Shown in pieces: positions 26,136-35,013 of a stretch of DNA of 64,000 nt. The DNA is from Neokomagataea anthophila. GTDB taxonomy: Bacteria > Pseudomonadota > Alphaproteobacteria > Acetobacterales > Acetobacteraceae. The stretch spans positions 310,001-374,000 of the forward strand of contig NZ_JAGRQH010000003.1 in NCBI RefSeq assembly GCF_018122595.1, given 5' to 3'. How positions within the stretch are numbered: position 1 is the stretch's first letter; each line of letters begins with the position of its first letter. A model generated the notes under the pieces. The model saw only the letters and a program-made list of their open reading frames with translations, had not been told where the DNA came from and searched no databases. Position numbers and translations under genes: made by a program.

Positions 26136-27551
26136 ATGAAGCACCTTATCTTCTCTACCGCTGCTGTATGCACAATGGCATTGGCATCGCCTATTGTTGC
26201 CTCAGATAGCGCACAAATAGCTCGTGGGCGTTACTTGGCAATAGCAGCGGATTGTGCGGCTTGTCATACAGAGCCAAAAAATGGGCTCCCTTATGCTGGT
26301 GGATATGGCATTGCCTCTCCTCTGGGGAAGATATATTCCACAAATATTACGCCATCAAAAAAATATGGAATTGGCAATTATACTGAAGATCAATTCAAAA
26401 AAGTTTTACGAAATGGCATTCGTTCTGATGGCGGGTATTTGTATCCAGCCATGCCTTATACGTCTTATGCGCGTTTAACAGACCGTGATATTCAAGATCT
26501 CTACGCTTATTTTATGAATGGCGTATTGCCTATTGATAAAGCTGCGCCCTTAACTAACCTCCCTTTTCCTTTTAATATACGAATATCTATGTGGGGTTGG
26601 GACCTGTTTTTTGCCAATGCAAAACCATTTGTGCCAGACCCTATGCATTCTGTCATAGTGAATCGTGGTGCTTATCTTGCTCTGGCGCTGGGGCATTGCG
26701 ATACCTGCCATACACCGCGAAATGCTTTAATGGCCGAAATGCCAAGCCAATCAATGGGAGGGGCAGCATTATCATCGTGGTACGCCCCCAATATTACCTC
26801 TTCTCATACGGCAGGTATTGGTGATTGGAGCGCACACGATATCGCTCTTTATCTAAGAACAGGGGATATTCCTGGTAAAGCACAAGCTGCAGGCCCTATG
26901 GCGGAAGCCATTGAACACAGCTTTCAATATCTCAGCGCATCGGACATTGACGCGTTAGTGGCTTACATACGGCAAATTCCAGCCAATGATCATACGGGCC
27001 CCATTAATTCACGACAACAGGCTGCGCGAGATAGCTATGGCCATATTTCATATGAAGATTCAACACTACGCGGAGCACTCTTGGAGAGTATTAACCGGGG
27101 GGAAGTTCTTTATGATGGTGCTTGCGCTTCATGCCATCAACCTACCGGACAAGGTAGTAAAGACGGTTACTACCCTCAGCTTTTTCATAATACGGCCACT
27201 GGCTCCGTGGAGCCCAGTGATTTAGTTGCGACCGTTCTGAATGGTGTTGACCGCACTATTGGCGAGAAACATTATTTTATGCCGGGATTTTCAAAAGGAT
27301 CCTATGCTGAGCATTTATCCGACGCCGATATTGCAGATGTTTCGAACTATGTTTTTTCCCGTTTCGGGAACCCAGACATACAAATTACAGAGCATGACGT
27401 AACACGCATCCGTTGTGGAGGAGCCAAACCTTTTCTGGCTGAAATAGGGCCGTATATCACCCCTACCCTACTTGCAGCAGGTTTTCTGCTGCTGGTTTCA
27501 TTTATTCTTGTAATACGTAAAAGGCTCTTACGAAAGGCAACTCTTTTCTGA
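26136..27551 (+). CDS. Sugar/polyol dehydrogenase complex, triheme cytochrome c subunit
   Basis: 471 residues with a cleavable signal (MKHLIFSTAAVCTMALASPI). Three heme c sites follow: CAACH (residues 40-44), CDTCH (188-192) and CASCH (330-334). One C-terminal transmembrane helix (ITPTLLAAGFLLLVSFILVI, about 440-462) anchors it. This is the standard membrane-anchoring subunit that carries electrons from the flavoprotein to the ubiquinone pool. It begins three bases after the large-subunit stop. Possible Met heme ligands lie in the second half of each domain, for example YPAMPYTSYARL. Confidence 0.92.
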   Translation: MKHLIFSTAAVCTMALASPIVASDSAQIARGRYLAIAADCAACHTEPKNGLPYAGGYGIASPLGKIYSTNITPSKKYGIGNYTEDQFKKVLRNGIRSDGGYLYPAMPYTSYARLTDRDIQDLYAYFMNGVLPIDKAAPLTNLPFPFNIRISMWGWDLFFANAKPFVPDPMHSVIVNRGAYLALALGHCDTCHTPRNALMAEMPSQSMGGAALSSWYAPNITSSHTAGIGDWSAHDIALYLRTGDIPGKAQAAGPMAEAIEHSFQYLSASDIDALVAYIRQIPANDHTGPINSRQQAARDSYGHISYEDSTLRGALLESINRGEVLYDGACASCHQPTGQGSKDGYYPQLFHNTATGSVEPSDLVATVLNGVDRTIGEKHYFMPGFSKGSYAEHLSDADIADVSNYVFSRFGNPDIQITEHDVTRIRCGGAKPFLAEIGPYITPTLLAAGFLLLVSFILVIRKRLLRKATLF

Positions 27552-27637
27552 GGATAAGCATTGTGTCATTTTCACTTTCGTAATGATATGGAACATGGTT
27601 TCCATTCTCTTCATTTTTATAAAGAAGGTTATTTCTG

Positions 27638-30271
27638 ATGATGCGTCGTTTCCTCTTTTTGAGTACGCTACTTGCAGGCTTACCGTTCAGCTCTGTAGCT
27701 CATGCGGAAGAAGCCTTTTCCTTTGCAAAAACACCAGGACAACTTCCTAAAAATATTATACCAGAATCTTATGAAATAGACCTTCAAACTGACCTCCAAA
27801 AACTTACCATGAGTGGTCAAGAAAAAATTGTATTAGATGTAATTAATGAAACGCCTGATATTGTATTAAATCAAGCGGGATTAAAATTGGAAAAAGCCAT
27901 TTTTGATGGTTCTATTGCAGCCTCAGTTACGCAGAATGACAATGCTGAAACAGCGACACTTCATTTGAAAAAACCCTTAACAACAGGCAAGCATACAGTT
28001 GTTATTCATTATACAGGACCCATTTTAGAGACACCAAACGGCATTTATATTAATGATTATCATACAGCATCAGGTCAAAAACGGCGTATGCTCGTAACGC
28101 AATTTGAAGTTGCTGATGCTCGTCGTATGTTTCCAGGCTGGGATGAGCCCGTTTTTAAAGCAACCTATCAGTTGAATGTGACACTCCCTGCTGCGGATGT
28201 TGCTGTCAGCAACATGCCTATCCGTGAATCTAAAATATTGAAAAATGGTGAGAAGCGCATCTCTTTTGAAACAACACCAAAAATGTCGACCTATCTGTTA
28301 GCTTTAGTGGCCGGAGATATGGGGTCTATTCATGGTAAGGCCGATAATACCCCACTGGGAGTTTACGCTCCCGCTGGTTTAGAAGAGCAAGGCCGTTTTG
28401 CACTCAACGCTGCAGAACATATTTTACCTTATTATAATAGTTATTTTGGAGTGAAGTACCCACTTCCCAAAATGGATATGCTTGCCATTCCAGGAAACTA
28501 CCAGGCCGGCGCTATGGAGAATTGGGGAGCCTTAACATACATTGATAATGCACTTTTGTTTGATACTAAAAATAGTACGCCTCGCACGCGTGAGTTAATT
28601 TATGAGGTTGTTGCTCATGAAATGGCTCACCAATGGTCGGGCGATTTAGTAACGATGGGATGGTGGAACAATATTTGGCTCAATGAGGGCTTTGCTTCAT
28701 GGATGGAGATCAAAGCGACAGATAAGATGAATCCACAGTGGGACATCTGGCCGCGCCAACACTCAACACGTGAAGGAACGATGGGCATTGATGCGCTGGC
28801 AACAACGCATCCTATCCAACAAACTATCCGCAATGTCAGCGAAGCGAATGCTGCATTTGACGGTATTAGCTACGGGAAAGGTGAGCTCGTCATTCGTATG
28901 CTCGAAGGATGGCTTGGCGAAGATCGTTTCCGTGACGGGATGCGTGCCTATATGAAAGCGCATGCTTATAATAGCGCAACAAGTCAAGATTTGTGGAACG
29001 CTTTGTCAGCAACATCTGGGCAGGATGTTGGCGCAGTTGCACGGAGCTTCACAGAGCAGCCAGGGGTTCCGTTAGTTCATGTTTCTTCTTCCTGTACCCA
29101 TGGAGTGGGTCATTATACGTTAACGCAGAGCCGTTTCACCATTCACGATCCACATGCTGCGCCGCTCACATGGTCTATTCCTGTAGTAGCCGGCGCACCG
29201 TCACTCAAAAACACCTCTTTAGTTCTGAGAGAAGCACCAGAAACGATAGACCTGCCAGCCTGTAATGCGCCGGTAAAGCTCAACTTAGGAGAAAGTGGCT
29301 ATTACCGTGTACAATATGATGATTCTTCATTGAAATCTTTAACACGGGCGGTAACACAGTTTTCTGCCGTTGATCGAGCTAATCTGTTGGGAGATCAATA
29401 CGCCCTTTTCCGTGCAGGAAAATCGCCTTTAAGTGTATCTTTAGACCTGATTACTCAATTATCTAAGGGGAACGAACAAGACATTGCTGTATTAGATGAA
29501 GTGATTGGTATACTAGAAGCCATCGACGGACGCGAAGATGGAAACCCTGATCAAGAGGCATTTCATCATTATGCAGTGGGTATTTTGCAACCAATTTTTG
29601 CCCGTTTGGGTTGGGATGCAAAGCCTAATGAAAATGTTTTGGATACCATGCTACGCCCCACTGTAATTATGACATTGGGAGAGTTTGAAGATCCGAGCGT
29701 TCTCGCTGAAGCAGGCCATCGTTTCGCGATATGGAAAAAAAACCCATCTTCGTTACCTGCTGATTTGGTGGGTCTCGTCACTTACCTAGCTATGAAACAC
29801 TCTTCTGCAGAGGATTGGGATTTTATGGCAAAGAACGTACGAGATACCCAAGCAACGGAGCTAAAGCTGCGCTTATTCTCGGCGATTGCTAATGCGCGCA
29901 CCCCTGATTTGATCCGTAAAAATGTCTCCCTTGCTTATAGTGGTGCTATTCCTAATGGTCGTGTTGCGATGGCGCTATCAATGATTGCTGGAGAAAGTAA
30001 AAATCCAGATTTAGTGTGGAAACTCGTGAAAGAAAATGAAACCGAAATCCGTACCCATTTAGCGCCATGGGCTCAGGATGATTTCTTGCCTTCGATTGCA
30101 GCTCAATCGAATACACCTTCCGTAATTTCTGCGTTACAGGATGACTCGTCATTCAACAAAACAAACGGGGCTAAATTAGCGATAAAAAAAGCTATGAATG
30201 CTGTTCAGGTTCGTTTGGAAGAGGTGAAAAATACACAAAATCAACTGCATAATTGGTTAAAAACTCATTAA
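27638..30271 (+). CDS. pepN: M1-family aminopeptidase (aminopeptidase N-like), exported
   Basis: 877-residue zinc aminopeptidase. The N-terminal signal peptide (RRFLFLSTLLAGLPFSSVAH, cleavage after AHA) places it in the periplasm or outside, unlike cytosolic PepN. GAMENWGALTY is the exopeptidase motif. HEMAHQWSGD (zinc His 327 and 331) and NEGFASWMEI (third ligand Glu) complete the gluzincin site. An ERAP1-like helical C-terminal domain follows. AGAAGG precedes the ATG pair at 27638/27641. It probably supplies amino acids from peptides. Monocistronic, ending in a hairpin. Confidence 0.9.
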   Translation: MMRRFLFLSTLLAGLPFSSVAHAEEAFSFAKTPGQLPKNIIPESYEIDLQTDLQKLTMSGQEKIVLDVINETPDIVLNQAGLKLEKAIFDGSIAASVTQNDNAETATLHLKKPLTTGKHTVVIHYTGPILETPNGIYINDYHTASGQKRRMLVTQFEVADARRMFPGWDEPVFKATYQLNVTLPAADVAVSNMPIRESKILKNGEKRISFETTPKMSTYLLALVAGDMGSIHGKADNTPLGVYAPAGLEEQGRFALNAAEHILPYYNSYFGVKYPLPKMDMLAIPGNYQAGAMENWGALTYIDNALLFDTKNSTPRTRELIYEVVAHEMAHQWSGDLVTMGWWNNIWLNEGFASWMEIKATDKMNPQWDIWPRQHSTREGTMGIDALATTHPIQQTIRNVSEANAAFDGISYGKGELVIRMLEGWLGEDRFRDGMRAYMKAHAYNSATSQDLWNALSATSGQDVGAVARSFTEQPGVPLVHVSSSCTHGVGHYTLTQSRFTIHDPHAAPLTWSIPVVAGAPSLKNTSLVLREAPETIDLPACNAPVKLNLGESGYYRVQYDDSSLKSLTRAVTQFSAVDRANLLGDQYALFRAGKSPLSVSLDLITQLSKGNEQDIAVLDEVIGILEAIDGREDGNPDQEAFHHYAVGILQPIFARLGWDAKPNENVLDTMLRPTVIMTLGEFEDPSVLAEAGHRFAIWKKNPSSLPADLVGLVTYLAMKHSSAEDWDFMAKNVRDTQATELKLRLFSAIANARTPDLIRKNVSLAYSGAIPNGRVAMALSMIAGESKNPDLVWKLVKENETEIRTHLAPWAQDDFLPSIAAQSNTPSVISALQDDSSFNKTNGAKLAIKKAMNAVQVRLEEVKNTQNQLHNWLKTH

Positions 30272-30278
30272 TTATAAA

Positions 30279-30305
30279 GTGGAGCAGTATTAAATACTGC
30301 TCCAC
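30279..30305. terminator. Hairpin after the M1 aminopeptidase gene
   Basis: Perfect 11-pair inverted repeat GTGGAGCAGTA / TACTGCTCCAC with loop TTAAA, seven bases beyond the stop at 30271. The 3' flank is A-rich, not T-rich, so intrinsic termination on the plus strand is plausible but not textbook. The rest of the gap to 30530 is AT-rich with no gene. Confidence 0.55.
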
Positions 30306-30469
30306 AAAAAGTATTAATTTTAGATATTTTTAACATGTGACATATATAAAATACTACATATATATTTATGAGTATTCTGGTTGTGGTCGATAAATTTGTA
30401 TTTTATACAGTGGGTGCAATGTATATATATCCACTGATCGCAGCTTACATATTTCAATTGTAGAATCAT

Positions 30470-30479
30470 CCCCCCCCCC
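30470..30479. repeat. Homopolymer tract of ten C in an intergenic region
   Basis: Ten consecutive C (G on the minus strand), followed by GAAAAAAG, in AT-rich DNA between convergent genes about 50 bases past the retropepsin-like gene. Such tracts are slippage-prone and may vary in length, or may be a sequencing artefact. Confidence 0.6.
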
Positions 30480-30530
30480 GAAAAAAGAAGCGTTCTACAG
30501 ACATTCACTCTACGCGTACGTAAATAATTT

Positions 30531-31589
30531 CTATTTACGCTCTATTACACCTTGTGATTCATGCACCGATGCAAAGCCTTGGTGCGATTCATCGAAATGC
30601 AGGTGTAAAATGGGCGCGTCGTTCCGAAGATCAGTGGGTTGAAAGATAAGTCGGCCGTGTGGAAAATCGAGTAGTGCTACCATTCCCGAGAAGAAATTTT
30701 CTCCTAAAGCACCACCACGTATATTATTTTGTACAATAAAATCAAAATCGCGGAGAATATCTCCCCCGAGATTAATTTCCTTAAATTGGTGCTTTGCTCC
30801 GATTGTTATTGCCTCGTATTGTGTTGTCACACGGGGGTCTTGAGCTAGCATTTCATCAGAAACTCCGGCGTCATAGGCAGCGGACCGTGGCAATACGCTT
30901 GTTTTAAGATCGGGGTCGAGTTGTAGTCGTTCTGACGCGCCATTAATCACTACTGGGATACCGCCGTCGCTATCCATTGGGACCTCGTAAACGGTGCCGG
31001 AGAAGATCGAAGCCGGCGTTTCGCTGCATCCGTTCCGGCTATGCCAACGAAACAGTGCAAGCTTTTTATGTGGCACATCGAACAGAACTTCCACATGCTC
31101 AAGGAGGTCGCGCCCGATAAGACCTACGACTGGAAGCCCTCCTGCACTGTGCGTTGCATCTCCATCCAACAGTGATGCTGGCACTTCAGGTAAGGAGACC
31201 TCACCAATTTGAAGGTTATCGATTTTAGTTCGTTCGGTAACGGTGATATTACCATCCTGCGCACGCATCTGTTGCGTCGGTCCCGGAGGAAACCATATCG
31301 CACCAGTGTCTCGGACAAAAACGTGTTGCAGGGCCGGGCTGACGAACATCGCAGCGAGCGAAGTTCCGACCATTACTGGGATGATAGGACTGTCTCCATC
31401 TCCTCCCATAAGAGGTACAACCGTAGCCCCCTCTATACATGAAGAAGTCGAGGGCGCAGCATGTCCAGGTGTCGTGGCAAACAGGGTGATGATGCTTAAT
31501 AATACGCAAATAGGAGACCATGTTGCCTTGTTCCCATCTGGATTTTTCTTAACTGAACCCCAGAAGATAGACATTATGGCGAAGCTCAT
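30531..31589 (-). CDS. Retropepsin-like aspartyl protease family protein, catalytic motifs degenerate
   Basis: 352 residues with an N-terminal membrane/signal segment (VLLSIITLFATTPGHA, about 29-44) and two pepsin-like half-domains. The first half shows VVGLIGRDLLEHVEVLFD, a typical strand following the active site. The second shows LGGDILRDFDFIVQ and ENFFSGMVALLDF. The usual D-T/S-G is not where expected: the first half reads TSLAAMFVSPAL and the second LQLDPDLKTSVL. A stray RDTGAIW lies elsewhere. It may therefore be an inactive or diverged protease. The family often acts on periplasmic proteins; the substrate here is unknown. MSIFWG at 31574 is an alternative start. Confidence 0.65.
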   Translation of the reverse strand: MSFAIMSIFWGSVKKNPDGNKATWSPICVLLSIITLFATTPGHAAPSTSSCIEGATVVPLMGGDGDSPIIPVMVGTSLAAMFVSPALQHVFVRDTGAIWFPPGPTQQMRAQDGNITVTERTKIDNLQIGEVSLPEVPASLLDGDATHSAGGLPVVGLIGRDLLEHVEVLFDVPHKKLALFRWHSRNGCSETPASIFSGTVYEVPMDSDGGIPVVINGASERLQLDPDLKTSVLPRSAAYDAGVSDEMLAQDPRVTTQYEAITIGAKHQFKEINLGGDILRDFDFIVQNNIRGGALGENFFSGMVALLDFPHGRLIFQPTDLRNDAPILHLHFDESHQGFASVHESQGVIERK

Positions 31590-31810
31590 GAAATAATAAT
31601 CTTGCTGCTACGGAATGTCAGACTTACCACAGCAAAGCGTGCCACATATGCCCGATGGATCACAATCAGTATTGTCTTACTAGTTCGAATTATATGCTGC
31701 ATGATCTCCGCCCTATCGAGTTGGCTTATTATTGTTGATTCCAGAAAAATCGCTTTCACGGTGAAATAGAACGCCCGTGGATGCAGATATATACGTTTGC
31801 ATGCCCATCG

Positions 31811-32644
31811 GATTTGTTGCCAATTTAGATTGGAACGGCAGGTTTTCGATTCCTGCCTTTTTTCAAGGCTCACATGACCTCGAAGCTTTTAATAGTCGTA
31901 TAGGCCGTTTTTAGGCTTTTGAAGCCATGAACCGGTTTGATCAGTTGTTTCAGTTTGCTGTGATCGGCTTCAATCACGTTGCTCAGATACTCTACCTAGC
32001 GGTGTTTTCACCGTATCGAGAGGTTTACCGTTTTTTGAGTTCGTTGATTGCATTACCTTAAGTTGGGGCTTTGTCCGTGTTGATCGTCTCGGGCTTCTCT
32101 TGGTCCTTCAGGCCGTTCAAGGTCTTGCCGGAAAACGTTTGGCAGTCTTAGTGTGCTGGGTCGGTGAGAGATAGAAATCAATCGTATCACCACCTTGGAC
32201 GACAGCCCGATACAGATATGCCCAATTTCCTTTGACCTTAATATAAGCCTCGTCAATACGCCAGCTATTGGAAAACCACGGACGTTTCCAATACCAGAGT
32301 AAACGCTTTTCCATATCGAGTGCATAGCGCTAGACCCAGTGGTAAATCGCTGAATGATCAACTCTCACGCCCCGCTCAGTCAATATGGTTTCAAGATCGT
32401 GATAGCTGATCACAACATGACGCCTCTTAAAACCAATAGGGGGCTTCAGGAAGCTTCTAAAACTTTGTAACAGGACCTTTGAGGTCAACGGGTCCTGGAA
32501 AAGGGACAAGCTGAACTCTTCCAGTGCCAAGAGGGGATCATGGGGGAAGTGTGTCTGATCGAAAGACCATTCAGCGCCTAAACTGTTTAAAAATCAAAAC
32601 AAACGAGATCCACGCGACCAAAATCTAAGTCTGCAACAGTAGCC
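31811..32644 (-). mobile_element. Decayed IS6-family insertion sequence
   Basis: 834-base remnant bounded by imperfect inverted ends. The right end read inward on the minus strand is GGCTACTGTTGCAGACTTAG; the left end on the plus strand is GGATTTGTTGCCAATTTAG. The ends share TGTTGC and TTAGATT. The TIR style (GGCxCTGTTGCA) and the size fit the IS6 (IS26) family, and the interior encodes transposase pieces. No matching 8-base target duplication is seen at the flanks (GCATGCCCATC versus GTACTGTT), as expected for an old or rearranged copy. It forms the left edge of the catabolic island. Confidence 0.8.
31870..32530 (-). pseudogene. IS6-family transposase, broken
   Basis: Pieces of one transposase appear in order in different frames. 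The N-terminal part is FKRRHVVISYHDLETILTER followed by VDHSAIYHWV and a TAG stop at 32330. The middle part is FSNSWRIDEAYIKVKGNWAY, then TIDFYLSPTQHTKTAKRF, carrying the DDE aspartates. The C-terminal part is NVIEADHSKLKQLIKPVHGF, ending EVM and TGA at 31870. At least one stop and two frameshifts separate them. The total span of about 220 codons equals an IS6 transposase. Not functional. Confidence 0.8.
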
Positions 32645-32668
32645 GTACTGTTTTTCAATCCCTTTAAC

Positions 32669-33595
32669 TTAATACCCTGAGATTTTATCAATCTCTCCGA
32701 GCATATTTAGACCCTTTTCATACCGCATAATATTGTTGAAAATCATTTCTCCACCTGTTTCAACACGCGAAGAACTTGCGATATGCGGCGTTAAAAAAAT
32801 TAAGGGATGTTCCCAAAAAGGGTGCCGATCAGGAAGTGGTTCAGGGTCTGTGACATCAAGAACAGCTTGACTTAATTGCCCTTCATCCAATGCCTGAATT
32901 AAGTCATCCTGCACAAGATGCCCACCTCTACCACAATTTATAAGGCATGCCCCCTTGGGAAGCTTTGCAAAGAGTTCCCGATTAAGTACGCCTCTTGTGG
33001 CATCCGTCAGAGGCATTAGACAAATAAGTACATTCGTAGATACAAGAAAGTCATCCAATTCATCTGGCCCGGCATAACTTTTAATGCCTGGAATATTATG
33101 TCGACTTCGGCTCCAGCCATTGCAGACATATCCAAACTGCGCCAGCTTTTCTAATACAGGTATTCCCAATGCTCCCATGCCCATAACACCAACCCGAAAT
33201 AAGCCGGAAGATACGTTTGGTGCTCCCTGCCACACTTGCTTTCTCTGCTGGCGGGCATAGTGAAACATATTTCGATGATACGAAAGAACAGCCCATAGAA
33301 CGTATTCTATCATCCCTTCTGCTAATCCTGGCTCCATCATACGAACAACCCGGACACCCCTGGGTACCGCGGCGAGATTCAACTGGTCTACTCCTGCCCC
33401 CACAGAGAAAAGGATTTCCAAATTCGGAAAAAGCTCTGCTAAATTTTCTGGGGGCTGCCATGCGGCAATATAGCGGACTTTTTGCGGATCGCCCGTTTCT
33501 GGCCAAGTATAAAATGGTAACTCAGGCAATTCACGGGCAAACATAGGTTTCCATAAGCGTGCACGCTCTTCAGTAGACTTTAGAACAAACGACAT
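32669..33595 (-). CDS. ghrA: Glyoxylate/hydroxypyruvate reductase A-like D-2-hydroxyacid dehydrogenase
   Basis: 308-residue NAD(P)H-dependent D-2-hydroxyacid dehydrogenase. The Rossmann motif VGVMGMGALGIPVLEKL is at about 136-152. The catalytic Arg is in NCGRGGHLV, the Glu in DVTDPEPLP, and the His in LTPHIASSS. The GhrA-type N-terminus includes VGAGVDQLNLAAVP. It reduces glyoxylate or hydroxypyruvate, and would fit as a clean-up or reductive step for a two- or three-carbon product. Last gene of the leftward island operon, 11 bases after the GNAT gene and 25 bases from the IS end. Confidence 0.85.
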   Translation of the reverse strand: MSFVLKSTEERARLWKPMFARELPELPFYTWPETGDPQKVRYIAAWQPPENLAELFPNLEILFSVGAGVDQLNLAAVPRGVRVVRMMEPGLAEGMIEYVLWAVLSYHRNMFHYARQQRKQVWQGAPNVSSGLFRVGVMGMGALGIPVLEKLAQFGYVCNGWSRSRHNIPGIKSYAGPDELDDFLVSTNVLICLMPLTDATRGVLNRELFAKLPKGACLINCGRGGHLVQDDLIQALDEGQLSQAVLDVTDPEPLPDRHPFWEHPLIFLTPHIASSSRVETGGEMIFNNIMRYEKGLNMLGEIDKISGY

Positions 33596-33606
33596 AACCG
33601 CAATCC

Positions 33607-34482
33607 TTAACCGAGAGCTTGACTAGAAAGGGCAAAGTATTGTGGGCTCTTGTCAGAGATCACAACAGGTTCAGTCGACATGGTATTAACCACATCCACC
33701 CGGATGAGACCCATGTCATCCAGCCAGGCTGAGAGACCAGATGAAAGCGTCGTATCAATCCTGATAAACTCCCCGCCGTAAGTGCCAATCCAGTGCGAAA
33801 TGAGCGCCTTCGCTTGTTCGACCGTTTCTGCCACAACAGGCCCAATCAGCCATCCCCACCCAAACCGACGGCAAAATGAGTATCCCCGGATACCCTCCTC
33901 CATATCGATCACAACACCTTTGGCATTCTGTACGAACCCTTCGATAAGAGCCGACCGATCCATACCTGTCGCAGCCCGGTCCAATATCACGAGATCCTCA
34001 TGATCATACTGAACAATGGGGCGCATTCGTTGTCCGGCATCGAGGGCAATGATGGGAGAAGACACACCATTGCCTTGGCGCTGCTCAACAATTCCCGTTG
34101 GGACAAAGCCTAATTTTTCATACAAAGGCTGCCCTGCCGGGGTAGCGTTAAGAGAAATTGAACGACCGGGTAAAAGCCTACGGACTGTCGTCAGCAGATT
34201 GGTGCCAATCCCATGGCCTTGCCACGCTCCATTAACGATGATCAATCCGACTGACGCGTGACACTCCCCAAAAGTCCACCACATGATGGTGCCAATAATG
34301 TCCCCATTTTCCAGCGTAGCCACCAAACCATGGCCAAGACGCAGCATGAAGTCCCAGTCCTCAAGGCGATGCGGCCATCCCAATATTTTTGAAAGACCTG
34401 ATGATGCTATGAGATCTGCTTCTGTCATTTCACGTAGGCTAATAGCCGTTGACTCACCCGCGCGCGCATTTTCCGAAGTCAT
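33607..34482 (-). CDS. GNAT acetyltransferase with C-terminal YitH/HolE-like second domain
   Basis: 291 residues. The first half is a GNAT domain with the acetyl-CoA motif WQGHGIGTNLLTTV (about 107-120) and NATPAGQPLYEKLGFVPTG. The second half (from about 155) resembles the second GNAT-like domain of the YitH group: GYSFCRRFGWGWLIGPVVAE, then LDDMGLIRV. Such two-domain acetyltransferases occur in amine and amino-acid catabolic clusters. The substrate is unknown. The ATG overlaps the Lrp-gene stop by four bases (ATGA). Confidence 0.75.
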   Translation of the reverse strand: MTSENARAGESTAISLREMTEADLIASSGLSKILGWPHRLEDWDFMLRLGHGLVATLENGDIIGTIMWWTFGECHASVGLIIVNGAWQGHGIGTNLLTTVRRLLPGRSISLNATPAGQPLYEKLGFVPTGIVEQRQGNGVSSPIIALDAGQRMRPIVQYDHEDLVILDRAATGMDRSALIEGFVQNAKGVVIDMEEGIRGYSFCRRFGWGWLIGPVVAETVEQAKALISHWIGTYGGEFIRIDTTLSSGLSAWLDDMGLIRVDVVNTMSTEPVVISDKSPQYFALSSQALG

Positions 34483-34982
34483 ATTGAACGCTCCGTATTT
34501 TTCGTAAGATTTTCAATCAAGAATGCAGGCTTTAGAATAGGGGATTTTATAACAATGTAACTAAAGTATTTTTCAATACCAATATTCTGATCAAGAAGCC
34601 CCTCTATTGTATTTTGATAGTGATCTATATTCCTGACCATGAATTTTAGAAGGTAATCATAGCCACCACTAATGAGGTGGGCTTCCACTAAAGATTCCAC
34701 TTTCTGCATTGCCGTCTCAAAGCGGAAAAAATCATCCCTCCTATGATCCGACAAAGTCACTTCCGTGAAAACCGTCATAACGCTCGAAATTTTCTGCAAC
34801 GCAATCTGTGCGCCATATCCAACGATATAACCCGCAGCTTCTAACCGTTTAACGCGGATCAGGCACGGACTAGCAGACAGCCCAACACGATTTGCCAACT
34901 CTACGTTGGTCAGTCGGCCGTTTTTCTGCAACTGAGCCAGAATTTTAAGATCAATACGATCTAGCTTTGGCGCGATTGCCAT
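34479..34982 (-). CDS. Lrp/AsnC-family transcriptional regulator
   Basis: 167 residues. The N-terminal winged helix-turn-helix (LDRIDLKILAQLQKNGRLTN, then VELANRVGLSASPCLIRVKR) is standard for Lrp/AsnC. The C-terminal RAM ligand-binding domain has VEAHLISGGYDYLLKFMVRN and the end of a typical beta-alpha-beta unit. Likely senses an amino acid or amine and controls the island operons. It sits inside the leftward operon after the SSADH-like gene (31-base gap) and before the GNAT gene (overlap). Confidence 0.9.
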   Translation of the reverse strand: MAIAPKLDRIDLKILAQLQKNGRLTNVELANRVGLSASPCLIRVKRLEAAGYIVGYGAQIALQKISSVMTVFTEVTLSDHRRDDFFRFETAMQKVESLVEAHLISGGYDYLLKFMVRNIDHYQNTIEGLLDQNIGIEKYFSYIVIKSPILKPAFLIENLTKNTERSI

Positions 34983-35013
34983 CTTTAAGTTACTCCTTCT
35001 TATGTGGGCACAA

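Noticed and set aside
31586-31873. 95-codon minus-strand frame between the IS remnant and the retropepsin-like gene
   Set aside because: Starts in the IS end and has no recognisable domain; probably chance. The 220 bases before the IS hold no other gene I can support.
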